This document shows positions 1-9,963 of a stretch of 64,000 bases of DNA, piece by piece. Every line of letters begins with the position of its first letter. The stretch's first letter is position 1. The notes beneath the pieces are model-generated. The model was not told the DNA's origin and did not search any database. It worked only from the letters and a program-made list of their open reading frames with translations. The stretch is from positions 1,488,001 through 1,552,000 of the forward strand of contig PYIU01000007.1 of NCBI GenBank assembly GCA_003415625.1, given 5' to 3'. The position numbers were made by a program, and so were the translations under genes. Source of the DNA: Aquanectria penicillioides (Eukaryota > Ascomycota > Sordariomycetes > Hypocreales > Nectriaceae).

Positions 1-2
1 CT

Positions 3-418
3 CGCAATTCTCAGTCAGGAAATTATAAGGTATCTGCCCCTCCGCCGCCGCCAACACGCAACGCGTCTGTTCGACGGCCTGCAAGTGTGAAGAGCGTGGA
101 TACCAGCAGCCGACGCACCTCCGCCGAGACGAAACCCCACAGCGGGATTGCACCACCGCCACCCCGCGACGACAACGTGGAAGCAGTCGTGGGAGCATTG
201 ATGGACCTTACAGGAGGACCAGTCTCGATGGAGTGCCAAGGACCGAGCAGAGGCTATTGGAAGAAGGCATTGGTACGCCTCAAGATAGTGTTGGTGTCCA
301 CTCTGGCCTCGTATCTCCGCAATCGGCAACGGATAAAGGAAAGGGCGTCGACATCTTGGCTGATCTTGACGCCTTACGGAGAGAGGTTGATGCTTTGCGG
401 GGGAAGATGAGCACATGA
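3..418 (+). CDS. 3' end of an unrecognised protein, frameshifted
   Basis: The left window edge cuts this gene. Reading frame 3 gives a Pro/Ser-rich segment (APPPPTRNASVRRPASVKSVD) up to about base 165. From about base 166 the coding character moves to frame 2 and gives RGSSRGSIDGPYRRTSLDG, then a short heptad-like C-terminus (DILADLDALRREVDALRGK) that ends at the TGA at 416-418. Adding one C to the CCCC run at 162-165 joins the frames as PPPPRRQRGSSRGS. No intron of workable size and phase does this. What is seen is the C-terminus of a largely disordered protein with a terminal coiled-coil-like stretch. I do not recognise the family. The frameshift is either a base-call error or a real lesion. 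Confidence 0.55.
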
Positions 419-1274
419 AGAGCATAGACTCGCTACCCAAGGTTCCCTTGAGTTAGTGTTCGTGTGCTCGTCTGAGAGTGAAAGCAAGTGCTGCGACATG
501 GGGACTGTACTCGAACATTACGCTGTACGAGTCGGAAGAAACGATGACGGTTTGTACAGTTGGCGTTTTTCACGGTGGGTATTGTAGAGACATGGCTTTT
601 GTTTTCAAATTATCGGGAGGATGGCGCCATGATGAGGATTGTATTGTAGACGATGGCGATGTCAGTCTTACACACGAACTTGACGATGAAGGAAGGATGG
701 AATACTTTTTTGCCCAACTTTTTACATGCGAAGAAAGCTCACATGGCCCATCAGACCTTATCCTCTGCTCGTCGTTTGCCCTTAACCCCACTCACACTCG
801 AAGGCGGCGAGGACCCTTGACGATTTCGTTGTAGTGACCCGAGGGAGCCGTGACAGCCGGCGCCCGATGGTGGACATTCCCGCGCGCTCCCAGCCCAGAG
901 GCGGATGACCTCCCCCCCCTCCCCACTGGTCCGTTTGACCGGATACCGTATGTACAATGCTCTGTTGCAAAATGTATTCATGTAGCACGGTACATGGCTG
1001 GTAAGGCCAGGGATGGTTGATAGGGGGCAGTCATGGATGGCCACAGCACAGACTGCCGGGGATCCAGTGCTCGCCACGTCCAGGGATTTTGTTTGCGGGC
1101 GGTGTTTTCTAGCGAGGTTCCATTCTTTCCATCCCACCCACGCCAATAGCTCATACGTAAGGCGAGCGAGACGGGGCTCCACTCGAGCCGGCCGTTTGCT
1201 GCCTTGCCTGTTCTTGTCTGGCCTTGTCCTGTCACTTGTGCCTGTTGGCCTCCGGCTGCGGCTGTGGACTCCGG

Positions 1275-1316
1275 CTATGGGTTATGGGCTATGGGCTATG
1301 GGCTATGGGCTATGGG
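1275..1316 (+). repeat. 7-nt minisatellite (CTATGGG)x6
   Basis: Six contiguous 7-nt units, five CTATGGG and one TTATGGG. It is the first of several heptamer arrays in this window. Confidence 0.9.
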
Positions 1317-1352
1317 GATGGTGGTGGATATGGGTGTGGGTGTGGGTAATGA

Positions 1353-1394
1353 GCAACGGGCAGCGGGCAGCGGGCAACGGGCAGCGGGCTACGG
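1353..1394 (+). repeat. 7-nt minisatellite (GCARCGG)x5-6
   Basis: Units GCAACGG or GCAGCGG repeated five times, then a variant GCTACGG. It lies 36 nt after the CTATGGG array and shares its 7-nt period. Confidence 0.85.
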
Positions 1395-1803
1395 ATAATG
1401 GGGGTGCGCCTTGTGTCGGTGAGAACACAAGGGGAAGCTCTTTCTTATGCTATGGACGCCGGGACAATAGCTGAAGGAAGAAGCCATCACCAAAGGACGA
1501 GCGCCACGGCCGCGATGCGAACACGGCCCTGATTGAGTCGAGGAACAAGATAACACGGCTTGCAGGTCGGTCGATATTCAAGACGACAGACTGTCGTCAA
1601 ATGAGGCAAATTATTCACCACCAGAACGACAAGAGGCAGTGAACCGCATCCGACAAGCAAGCACCGCAAGGAACCGCCGCTCAGCGCAGTGAAACGGCCA
1701 TCGCATCGTCCCACTTGGAGAAGTGGACTCAGCTTCCCATCACGACACTCTGACTACACCGTCATTCTACACACATCCATCCCGCAACCGAACGCCTCTT
1801 CAA

Positions 1804-1880
1804 CTGGCACCTGGCACCTTGACGCCTACGCCTACGCCTACGCCTATACCTGGCACCTGGCACCTGGCACCTACGCCTAC
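1804..1880 (+). repeat. interleaved CTGGCAC heptamer and CGCCTA hexamer repeats
   Basis: Two copies of CTGGCAC (1804-1817), four of CGCCTA (1823-1846), three more of CTGGCAC (1850-1870), then another ACGCCTAC. The alternation of the two unit types suggests slippage plus recombination between related arrays. It sits in the upstream leader of the 2217 gene. Confidence 0.85.
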
Positions 1881-2216
1881 CCCCCCTCGGCTCTCATTTA
1901 CTCTCTCTTCTCTGCTCTTTCTCTCCCGCATTTTCTAGAAACTCCACCTTACCACTTTGGTCGACCTATCCCAGTCCAACTTCAACCTCAGGTCGGCTTA
2001 CACACCAGCGTTGGCAACTTTCACTTTGCGGCTTCGCGTCCAGCTACGACAAACAAAAGAAGAAGAGAATCAAAGGATTAGAGGGAGGAAATCCAAAAAA
2101 GAGACACCCAGTGTGAATTTTTTTTTCTTTCTTTCTAGGCACCCTTTGCATCTCTTTGTTCCTCCCCGCTTTACCTCCCCGCCGCGGAAATATCTCCAGC
2201 ATCACCTCGGGCCGCC

Positions 2217-2432
2217 ATGTGCTACAACAACATCAGCAGCGTCACCTGCTGCAATTGCGGGCGCCGCATGGGCGAAACGTCCACCGGCTTGTCCCCATGC
2301 CTCGCCGTCTGTGGGAAGTTCTTGTCCAGGCCGACGGGCGAGACTGTCTCGAGCGAGTGTGACGTTTGTCGGTCAAACAGGGAGTCGAGGGCCGACTTGA
2401 CGAGGAGACTCAATCAAGCCTTTGGCAAGTAG
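2217..2432 (+). CDS. small Cys-rich protein (71 aa)
   Basis: A single-exon frame that starts at an ATG after a CT-rich leader, in a favourable context (GGGCCGCCATGTG). The protein begins MCYNNISSVTCCNCGRRM and has eight cysteines: C2, C11, C12, C14, C28, C32, C48 and C51. Two of them form a terminal CxxC (ECDVC), which suggests a small metal-binding or disulphide fold. There is no signal peptide or membrane segment, and the C-terminus is basic (LTRRLNQAFGK). Short fungal proteins starting MCxx with scattered cysteines are common and uncharacterised. I assign no function. Length and composition support coding, but only modestly. Confidence 0.55.
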   Translation: MCYNNISSVTCCNCGRRMGETSTGLSPCLAVCGKFLSRPTGETVSSECDVCRSNRESRADLTRRLNQAFGK

Positions 2433-3427
2433 CGAGAAGCATCGAGACGACGAGGCGCTTCTAACTAGAGGAAGCTCAAGCAAAAGGAGACGGATTGCAA
2501 TGGAGGTGTTGATTTGTCGGTGAGTCACTTGCCATGATGCAGAAGTGTGATGATTGGGGCTGGGGCTGACAGGCGATCACAGCAACGTCGCCACTCCTTT
2601 TCAGCTACGGCCTTGAGAATAACTTGATTACTTTCAAACCAAGGTCTTTTATTCTTCAGGCTGAATGAGAGATGCAACCTAGGATCGCCGAGTATCGACG
2701 TCTAAAACGGCCGACACCGGTTGAACGGCACCTCTCATAACCAACAACCATACCAAAAATCAACTCACGACTTCTCACCGAATCACGACTTTCACGCACT
2801 CAGGGAACCAGGCATAAGGGGCGTTTTTTCATCTTTACTTTGTTAGTACTGGTATTTGTTTTTGTTTTCCGCGAGGAAACCAGTGTGGCATGTTGCAAAT
2901 TCTTTTTTTTTGTTTTTTTTTTTTGCTGTAGACGGACACATCCTAGCGACTGATTTTAGGGGGGGTGGCGGAACGGGTGGACGGCATTTTGCATTTTCAG
3001 GCTGGCACACAAACGGTGATTACGGAGTTTTGTCTTCTTCTTTCTTTTCTTTTCTTTTCTTTTACTTATTGTTGGTATCTTTGTTTTGGTTCTTCTTCCC
3101 TTTGTACCTGGTATTCCCTCTGGTTTCTCAAAGTTCGGGGCCCCGTATCGATGGAATGGGTGGATCCTTAAGATTGGGCAGTTTTCCTTTGTCATGAGAC
3201 GAAGTGACGTTGTTCGGCCGGCCTAACGTGACAGATGCTCCCTGTCAGGAGTTCTGACAGGGGAGAGGAGCAGATTTGAATTAGGAAGGCAGTTATTGGG
3301 GTAGAAACGAAACAGAAATATCATTGGTGGTATTCATAATCATTAAGATGCTAGGTCTATCGTATTATATCCAGCCCAATCTCGGGGCGAGACATCCGGG
3401 TAAAAGTGCCCTTTCTCCAACCACTCT
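2433..3427. other. intergenic between convergent genes
   Basis: 3' flank of the small gene at 2217 and 3' flank of the LrgA/B gene on the other strand. It is T-rich with several homopolymer runs (2906-2924, 3040-3060). No coding frame is supported. Confidence 0.6.
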
Positions 3428-5281
3428 CTACAGGCCCACGAGGGCACGCACAAATGTTGCCACCGGCGGTATCGACGTGAACAGCACCGTAATGGTGCCG
3501 AACAAACTCATAGACAAGCTCGACAACGCAGCCGCTCGTGGATCTGTCCGTAACAAGAGCGCCGTTGCGATGGCGCTCGAGTTGACGCCCAGCGTGACGC
3601 CTCGCGTGACGTAGTCATCCTCGGGCACTCGCAACCAGGCGAGGATCCGCGAGCCGAAGATGACGCCCATGATGCCGCTGATGATGGCCAGCGCCGCCAC
3701 CGTGTTGCTATCGCCGCCCAAGTTGGCCGTCGCGGGCACCGCCAGCGCCAGCGTCAAGCTGCGTGACGCAAACGAAAGGCTGCGGGTGGCCGAGATGCCG
3801 ATTGCGCGACACAGCGGCGGGTACGCCAGCAGCGAGCCGACGCTGATGGCGATGTTGGGCGCGACGATGGAGATGAAGTGGGTGCGGAGCTCGCGCCGGT
3901 ACTGGAACATGGGCAGGGCGAGGGCGACGATGCTAGCGTCGAGGACGGTGCTGAAGATGTCGCCTGCGCCGGGGAGCTTGCTGGACTTTGTGTTTTCCCA
4001 CAGCTCGAGGTACTTCGCCCCCGTCCGGTACACGGTCAGCGCCGTGTGGAGAGAGTCCCCGCGGATGGCAGCCAGGGCCCAGATGACGAGGACAGTGAGG
4101 AGCGACGAGACCAGCACGGGGTGGAGATACTGGCGCCAGGGGCCGGGGATGGCCATGGCGGCGAAGTAGGCGAGAATGTTGACTGTGAGGTGGAGGGGCA
4201 TGGCGTAGCCCGTGCTGTAGTAGAGCGGGATGCCGACAAAGAGGAAGATGGCGATGTAAGTCGATAGGTCAAGGTTGGCAGAGACGAGAGCGGCCAGCTG
4301 CTCGGCCCTGGGAGGGGGGATGGGGATTTGGGTGGGATAAGCTGAGCGGCTGAGCGCCTCAGTGACGCTTTCTGGGCCATGGCCATTGGAGTAATGATGA
4401 CTTTGGATGCGAAGCTGTGGCGGGCTCTGCGGCCGTGAAGGGGGCACGGAAGATGGCATAGAGGGAGGCTCCGAGGACGGGGCAGAGTCGGGCATGTTGA
4501 CAAGAGGAATAATGGACGTGGCCTGGGAGAAGCTCGTCCTCCGGGACACGCCGGGGGTGGTCGGCGTGGAGCTCACGGGTATGTCCGGGGTACGGCGGCC
4601 GAGTTCCTCGGCCCGTTGTGACTCGGCGCGCTTAGAGGAGCCGAGAGCGATTTGAAGAGCTCGGGTGAACCAGGCAGCAAGGGCCATCATGATGAAGAAG
4701 CCGATGACTAGTCATGTCAGATGGAACGGAATCAAAGCAAGTTACCAAAAGGCCTGCGGCTTACTAAAGACAGCAATAATCTTGAAGACTTCGATTACGC
4801 CAATTGGCGGGCTGAGGGGAAGCAGGACGAAGGATGGTGTGAAGAAGACGCCCATCCAGCGGAGAGACCAACCAAACTATAAGAGAGTCAGCATGAGCCT
4901 CCTACAGTGCTACGAGTCCAATCCCAAGGAATATCTTACAGGCACGTCAATCACGGCGATGAGCCTCTTTGTGCGGTGATTCCCCAAGGTGGCCTCGATG
5001 GCTATGAGGCTGGAGAAGAGCAGTATCAGACAGGCCACCGACGCAGGGAATGCAACGGAGAACTTTTTGAAGAGCGAGTCGATGCCGAAGCAAGCCACGA
5101 GAGCGACCATGATACCGCATGGCACATAGAACCATTCTCGGAGGAGCTTGGAGCTGTTGGATCTTGCGGCCTACACAAATGGTTCCCTGTTAGAACGGAA
5201 ACTGCGGCTAGACGTCATCGATCGAGAACGAACCAGCTTCACCGCGCCGGGGAGGTGCTCAAGGTCGCTAAGCAGCGCCAT
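3428..5281 (-). CDS. LrgA-LrgB fusion membrane protein (PLGG1-like)
   Basis: Four exons on the minus strand: 5281-5243, 5170-4940, 4876-4765 and 4707-3428. Phases agree, donors are GTGAAG, GTAAGA and GTAAGC, and the product is 553 aa. The start is the ATG of MALLSDLEHLPGA. Upstream the same frame meets a stop and has no other ATG. Residues about 25-145 are hydrophobic and read like the CidA/LrgA family (SFPASVACL-type motif, then the MGVFFTPSFVLLPLSPPIG loop). Residues about 150-265 are a Ser/Pro-rich linker. Residues about 265-553 carry further membrane spans with an LrgB core (LDASIVALALPMFQYRRELR, LAVPATANLGGDSNTVAAL). In bacteria LrgA and LrgB are separate holin-like proteins. In plants a fused homologue, PLGG1, exports glycolate/glycerate from plastids. 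A role in organic-acid transport in the fungus is inference. Confidence 0.85.
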
Positions 5282-5560
5282 GATGGGGCAGAAGGCGTGC
5301 AGAGACACGTCGTAGGAGAGAGAGGCTTTGGGGGCAGATATGAGCAAGAGGCCAAGGCCGAAGAATATGGAGACGAGACGGACTTGGAGCTCCGAGAGTC
5401 ACTATAGATAAACTTCCGAGGGCTGGTGTTTTCCAAGAGGCAATGACTGTTCCACCGGTCCGTTGGACCGGGCTTGTTGATGGGCGTCGAGGCTGGCGTT
5501 TTAGTTCGCCAAGCTAAGATGGGGAGGGGAATTGCAGAGTCTCTAAACGAACCAGCATGG

Positions 5561-5603
5561 ATATATATATATGTATATATATACATACATATCTACATAT
5601 ATG
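5561..5603 (+). repeat. AT/GTAT-rich microsatellite
   Basis: A run of (AT)n with GTAT and ACAT interruptions, followed by T-runs to about 5628. It is a simple repeat in the LrgA/B upstream region. Confidence 0.85.
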
Positions 5604-5702
5604 TTCTTTTTTTCATTTTTTTTTTTTCATTGAGTCAAGGAGTCAAATATCGACCAGGGAAGCTAAGAACCCAAGATCGGAGGCCCCCCCTGACAGCTCC
5701 CA

Positions 5703-5984
5703 ATGGGTGAGACGCGCCCAAGTGGATACAATTCGGCGCCGAACGACTCCGAGCATCGGCGCCTGCCGAGTGAGAACGACGACTCAAGCAAGAGGAGCGG
5801 CTCACTGACCAACCATGATGCGCAGAGCCCAACGGCGCTGACAGATCTGGATAAGCATTTCGGTGCAAACACCCGAGGCGCTTCGCTGCTTCAGAGACGT
5901 CGTTCCTCACGTCGAGTGCACAACGCTTTGTGTTTTCACCCAAGGTCACGAACCGAGTGCCTGACTGACAGGCTAACCGGCTAA
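5703..5984 (+). CDS. doubtful ORF, hydrophilic 93-aa protein
   Basis: An ATG-initiated frame (MGETRPSGYNSAPNDSEHRR) rich in Ser, Asn, Arg and Asp, of the kind seen at the N-termini of disordered fungal proteins. It lies just after a TATA-like tract. It has no recognisable domain, and its lower strand also stays open. It could be a small gene, the first exon of a gene whose later exons I cannot see, or chance. It is included only because composition and start context are better than for its neighbours. Confidence 0.2.
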   Translation: MGETRPSGYNSAPNDSEHRRLPSENDDSSKRSGSLTNHDAQSPTALTDLDKHFGANTRGASLLQRRRSSRRVHNALCFHPRSRTECLTDRLTG

Positions 5985-6345
5985 TTAGTATGCGGTCAAG
6001 GGGAGACGAGGAGGAAAATGATGGGAAAAAAAATTTAAACCCAAAGAAAGAAGGAAAAATCACCTTATCTCGAGGCGTCCGGCATTCCACCATGCCGAGA
6101 TTTTGCGGCTCAAACACGGTATCTGGCATGGACCCTTGCCTTTGGGCTGACGAGTTCCATGTCACTCGACTCTAGAGCTTTCGTGGGCTGAGCAGACGGC
6201 AAGGGGGAGGCCATCAGGGACCCCGAGTCCCCGACCAGAATTTTAGGTGCGCCAAGTCGCTTGACATTACGTCCCTTGTCCTGTCGCCTTGCGAGATCCA
6301 ACCAAGATGTACGAAATCCCACATGCAATGCCGGGCCCCCAGCGC

Positions 6346-8097
6346 TCAATAAATTATCACTGTCTGCTCCTCCTCCCCTCGCTCGAACGCCTCTCCGTAC
6401 ATGATACCCTGCACATAGGATTTGCCTCCAAAGTCGTACTCGTTTTCACCGCCGCCCTCTCTCCTGCGCGCCGTGAACGGCACGTTGCCTCCGTGGTACG
6501 CCCAGACCTCCTCGCCGGGCTGCGTGTCCATGTGCCCAACCCCCATCAGCCCAGTCTTGGTGACGAAGAACCGCTGGTTGCACATCGTGCCCCGGATCGT
6601 GCTATGCGTCCAGTATACCCCGCCCTCTTCGAGAAACGTGTACACGCTGTCGATGTCCTCGTCGTCCACCTTGGCCTCCACTCTCTGCTCGTCGTCCCGC
6701 AAGATATCGCCAAGCATGAGCCTTCCAAACGCTGTGCGGAAGTCGTAGCCCCCCGGGTAAAGTTCTTCCGATTCTTCAGTTCCCCTTTTGACGTGCTCCT
6801 TTGCAAGTCGTTCCCAACTTCGGATTAGTTCCCGCTTGGCCGCCTCCTGATCAGTCCCCGACGGCTGGGGGGGAAGCCACACATCCCCCACCGCCTCGAT
6901 CGTGTCCACATATACACCATGCAACTGCAGAGTGGTAGAGTTGCCATCATCCCGCCACCGGAGTAACTCGCCAACATTCAGACACCTCCCGCCGTGAGCC
7001 TCGTACTCGGGCCACGCATACAGATGAAACCAATTCGTATTCCGGGCCGAGATGTACGCAGCGTCGAAAGCCCAACGAGGCAGACCCGGGGTGGCCAGTT
7101 CGGCCTCCAGCCTTGGATCCTGAATGAGAGGCACCAGGCTCTCCTCGCTTATCATCAGATCAAAAGTCAAGTCGCAGAAGACCTCCACCGGATTCAGATC
7201 GTAGTCGCAGTTCTCCACAGTTGGCAAACTGCCCGGTGGACACAACCCCATCAGCGCATAGATCTTATCGCGAGTGTCTGTGGCTTGGCGGAAACGCCAT
7301 CGGTGCACGAGATATGCCGGGCTGTCTGTCTGTTCCTTGGCAATGGCTAACCAGATAACCATGGCCATGAATCCTCCTATGATACCATGGTCGACAGCTC
7401 CTGCGAAGCGAGCGTTCAAACGCTCTGGAATATCGCCAACCCAGGTTGCCGTGGCGCTGTTCAATGTGTCCCACGGCATTTCGATTGGCCCCCACAGAAA
7501 GACCTGGTTCGGAGGAAGAACGGCCTCCTGGACTGTCCATACACGCGCCCACCAAGGGTTGTGTTCTATTCCCAGCGACTCCAACGCTTCGAAGGGCCCA
7601 CTGAAGGCCTCATCGGAATCGATACAAGCTGGGGCGGTGATCCCCTCATCAGTGCCCGCTTCGTGCACTGCAGCCATGTACTGTATGATCTCGATGGCCC
7701 CTAGGGCACTTTCCAGTGTGATTCCCTTTTTAACCTCGCCCATCCACAAGAGGCATTGTTGGCATTTGGAGTAAATTTCCCGCATCAATCTGACTTGCTG
7801 CGCCTTTTCTTTGGTGTCCCACTGGTTGATGCAGAGTTGATCAATCCATAGAAACCGAGTTTCGTGTGCGCGGCGCAGTCTCTTCAAAGCGGCATACAGG
7901 TTCTTGGTCACGCCAATATTGCGGCCAGAGACTTCGATATCGGTGAGGTCGACGGCGTCGCCCCAGACGTAGGATAGAGCCTCGTACTCGGGGTCGTCCG
8001 CAAGCGCCGCAACCACGGCAGTGCCCCTAATGGGAGAATCCACATCCCCTCCGTGCGGGTAAAGATGCAGGATTCGGATTTCATTGCGAGATACCAT
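6346..8097 (-). CDS. HET-domain protein 1 (583 aa)
   Basis: A single-exon gene. The HET domain covers about residues 35-190 and has the standard blocks: YEALSYVWGD, then FLWIDQLCINQWDTKEKAQQ, then MREIYSKCQQCLLWMGEV, then PWWARVWTVQEAVLPP. After it come the frequent downstream motif TDTRDKIYALMGLCP and a C-terminal region of about 250 residues without a named domain. HET proteins trigger incompatibility and regulated cell death when hyphae of different genotypes fuse. The domain is distantly TIR-like. There is no NACHT, WD40 or prion-forming segment, so this is a stand-alone HET protein. The partner gene or allele cannot be told from sequence. The frame is intact. Confidence 0.9.
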   Translation of the reverse strand: MVSRNEIRILHLYPHGGDVDSPIRGTAVVAALADDPEYEALSYVWGDAVDLTDIEVSGRNIGVTKNLYAALKRLRRAHETRFLWIDQLCINQWDTKEKAQQVRLMREIYSKCQQCLLWMGEVKKGITLESALGAIEIIQYMAAVHEAGTDEGITAPACIDSDEAFSGPFEALESLGIEHNPWWARVWTVQEAVLPPNQVFLWGPIEMPWDTLNSATATWVGDIPERLNARFAGAVDHGIIGGFMAMVIWLAIAKEQTDSPAYLVHRWRFRQATDTRDKIYALMGLCPPGSLPTVENCDYDLNPVEVFCDLTFDLMISEESLVPLIQDPRLEAELATPGLPRWAFDAAYISARNTNWFHLYAWPEYEAHGGRCLNVGELLRWRDDGNSTTLQLHGVYVDTIEAVGDVWLPPQPSGTDQEAAKRELIRSWERLAKEHVKRGTEESEELYPGGYDFRTAFGRLMLGDILRDDEQRVEAKVDDEDIDSVYTFLEEGGVYWTHSTIRGTMCNQRFFVTKTGLMGVGHMDTQPGEEVWAYHGGNVPFTARRREGGGENEYDFGGKSYVQGIMYGEAFERGEEEQTVIIY

Positions 8098-9039
8098 GGT
8101 GAAAAATCACTGCGGTGTGAGGCCACCACCCAACCGCTGGTGCTGAAGGGTTGCCTCCAACAATTTATATCGATGGCGCTGTCAGGTTTTGGGTGGGACA
8201 CACACCCCTCGTCCAGGCAGCCTGGATCCGAGCGTTGTGAGAATCCTTTACCACCTGCTCGGACTTGGCAGCTCACCCACATGCAGCGGGTGGCATTGCG
8301 ACAAGGGTTCATTCAAAAAATAAACCATAATGCATCAATCCCGTGCACACCGCGAATTCGCCATGGGGGCTGAGCCATCAGGTCCCACTAACTAGTAGTG
8401 AGATGCACACATTCACACTAAACACCTAGACTAGTGGCTGTATCGCGAGAATCACGGCGGTTGGGCGCAATTACGAAAATGAAATCCATTTGGAATTCAA
8501 AATAAAATGATGGAAGCGTTCTCTTGGATAGAAGTAATGTGAGGATGGTTGATTATGGTCGCGTTTAGTGTTAAGGCTCAGAAACACTCCTATAAATGGC
8601 ATTTACGAGTGATCTACTCTCGAAAATATATTTCAGTCTCCTCATGCCATTGACTCCTCCAATCAATGCTCGAAACCACCATAAAATGCGAGGGTAACCG
8701 TGGAGCCAGGATTTCGCTTAAACTTATTGATTTAGATTCCTAGTAAAGTCATTAAGCTTTGTTTCGGTGGGTAGGCACCCCCAACAATAAAACACCGCTA
8801 TCATAGTTATATACAGCCTATTTATTTGAATGCCTTCTAAACGGCGAAGAATATACGCAGTACCACAAGATACACTCATATGGGTAGCACTTAGTTATAG
8901 GTAGATGATGCAAAGGCTGCTCTTGCCTTGGCTTCTGCCGTCTGGGATGCAAGATACCCTGTACCTTGATCCTTCCCGGTGCCCATTGAACAACTACCAC
9001 ATTTCCACCGCAGTTGATCGGTAACTTAATCTTCGCGTG
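8098..9039. other. intergenic, AT-richer
   Basis: Between the divergent HET gene 1 and the secreted-protein locus. The stretch 8400-8900 is visibly AT-richer than its surroundings and includes a TATAAA at about 8591. No gene was found. Confidence 0.5.
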
Positions 9040-9321
9040 ATGATGATTAAACAGCTGGAACTCTCAAGTAGCATCTTATTATCCCCGATATTCCTGTCTC
9101 TTCTTCCAAGCTGCTTTGCTGTATCTCATTGTATCTCTTACTGGCTCGGCTACCCGTGCATCTACGGTCCTCGACATGATGGATTCTACGATAATCTCTA
9201 CGTTCACGAAACCTACGAAAGAAAATGCACCACAAGCGACACACTCGCCTTCTGCACACAAGGCAAACATCAACTATTTGAACCCCCTGTCTCGGCCCAC
9301 GCTATACCGGAATACCAGTAG
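9040..9321 (+). CDS. putative small secreted protein (93 aa)
   Basis: A single-exon ATG frame beginning MMIKQLELSSSILLSPIFLS. The N-terminus has a Lys, a hydrophobic core (ILLSPIFLSLLP) and an SCFA or AVS cleavage-like site near residue 27, so it reads as a signal peptide. The mature part, about 66 residues, is rich in Tyr and His and has four cysteines (HC, YPC, KC, FC), which fits two disulphides. Codon third positions favour C (Tyr is almost always TAC), unlike the overlapping frame. Size, secretion signal and cysteine pattern resemble fungal small secreted proteins and candidate effectors. I recognise no family. It overlaps another possible gene by 146 nt, so one of the two models is probably wrong. 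Confidence 0.45.
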   Translation: MMIKQLELSSSILLSPIFLSLLPSCFAVSHCISYWLGYPCIYGPRHDGFYDNLYVHETYERKCTTSDTLAFCTQGKHQLFEPPVSAHAIPEYQ

Positions 9322-9963
9322 TTATCTTCAAAACGAAATGGCATGCGGATCAGAAGTGACCATGGGTACACAGCGCGGGCCTTCCTTTGAGCACCCTCAG
9401 CACTGCGCACTATCATGTCCCGAGCTTAGAAATGGCCCTATATGCGTACCTGTGAGTATAAGAATTTCAAGAAATGCTTCTTGGCCTGTTACAACGCCGG
9501 CACTGACAGTCATTAGAGAGCAACGCCTCCTTCAAACGAGTCATACAACGAGAAGCCCGGCAAAAGCAGCTTGTTTTCTCAGTCAACAAATCCAACGAGT
9601 CTTCGAAACCGCCTTGCTTCGCGCATCCGACGTGTGCGTCCTTGGATATCGCCGCCAGGCTCAGGCCGATCAAGCTTTCCAAGCTCGCCTCCTGAGCCCG
9701 CTGGAACAAACCAGGTGGTATTCTATACCGGAAAGGAGCGGCGGAGAAGGGCACGAGAGTCAGAGAGACGGCGAAATTCATCTATTAAATCGGTACCGAT
9801 GGATTATTCCGGGTTGACTGGAGATGAAGGGACGCGGCCGCTAGCACTGGCGGGTGTTGTACTGGCGACCTCGGACTTGGACCGATTAAGCCTGATGGCC
9901 AGGGCGAAAGAGGAAGTGGTCGAGAAAACCTGCCAAATGGGCCAAACGCTCGGTGATGCTTGA
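9176..9963 (+). CDS. possible two-exon protein of unknown function
   Basis: Exon 1 is 9176-9451 and exon 2 is 9517-9963. The 65-nt intron has donor GTGAGT, a branch-like CTGAC and acceptor TTAG, and it joins two long open frames in phase. The product is 240 aa if the first ATG pair (MMDSTI) is used, or 186 aa from the ATG at 9338, which would avoid overlap with the secreted ORF. Exon 2 encodes a Ser/Pro-rich stretch, a strongly basic cluster (KERRRRARESERRR) and an acidic/helical C-terminus (EEVVEKTCQMGQTLGDA). No domain is recognised. The intron is the best argument for this gene. Codon bias of exon 1 is weaker than that of the overlapping secreted ORF. Confidence 0.4.

Larger units (their letters stand above)
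419..2216. other. intergenic, minisatellite-bearing
   Basis: No supported gene. Open frames here start at GTG or TTG or lack coding character. The stretch contains the heptamer repeats listed separately and, from about 1880 to 2210, a CT-rich leader with a T-run (2119-2126), probably the promoter and 5' UTR of the small gene that begins at 2217. Confidence 0.6.
5282..6345. other. intergenic, upstream of LrgA/B and downstream of HET gene 1
   Basis: Promoter side of the LrgA/B gene and 3' flank of the first HET gene. It contains an AT dinucleotide tract at 5561-5603 and a 93-codon ATG frame at 5703 (listed separately as doubtful). Confidence 0.5.

Noticed and set aside
478..834. 118-codon frame after the left-edge gene
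   Set aside because: Starts at GTG, has no ATG near its start and no domain.
5282..5586. Upstream extension of the LrgA/B reading frame
   Set aside because: A stop precedes LSELQVRLVS in frame and no ATG lies between, so the ATG at 5281 is the simplest start.
8400..8900. AT-richer block as a RIP-mutated transposon
   Set aside because: The shift is modest, and I see no terminal repeats and no decayed transposase frames.
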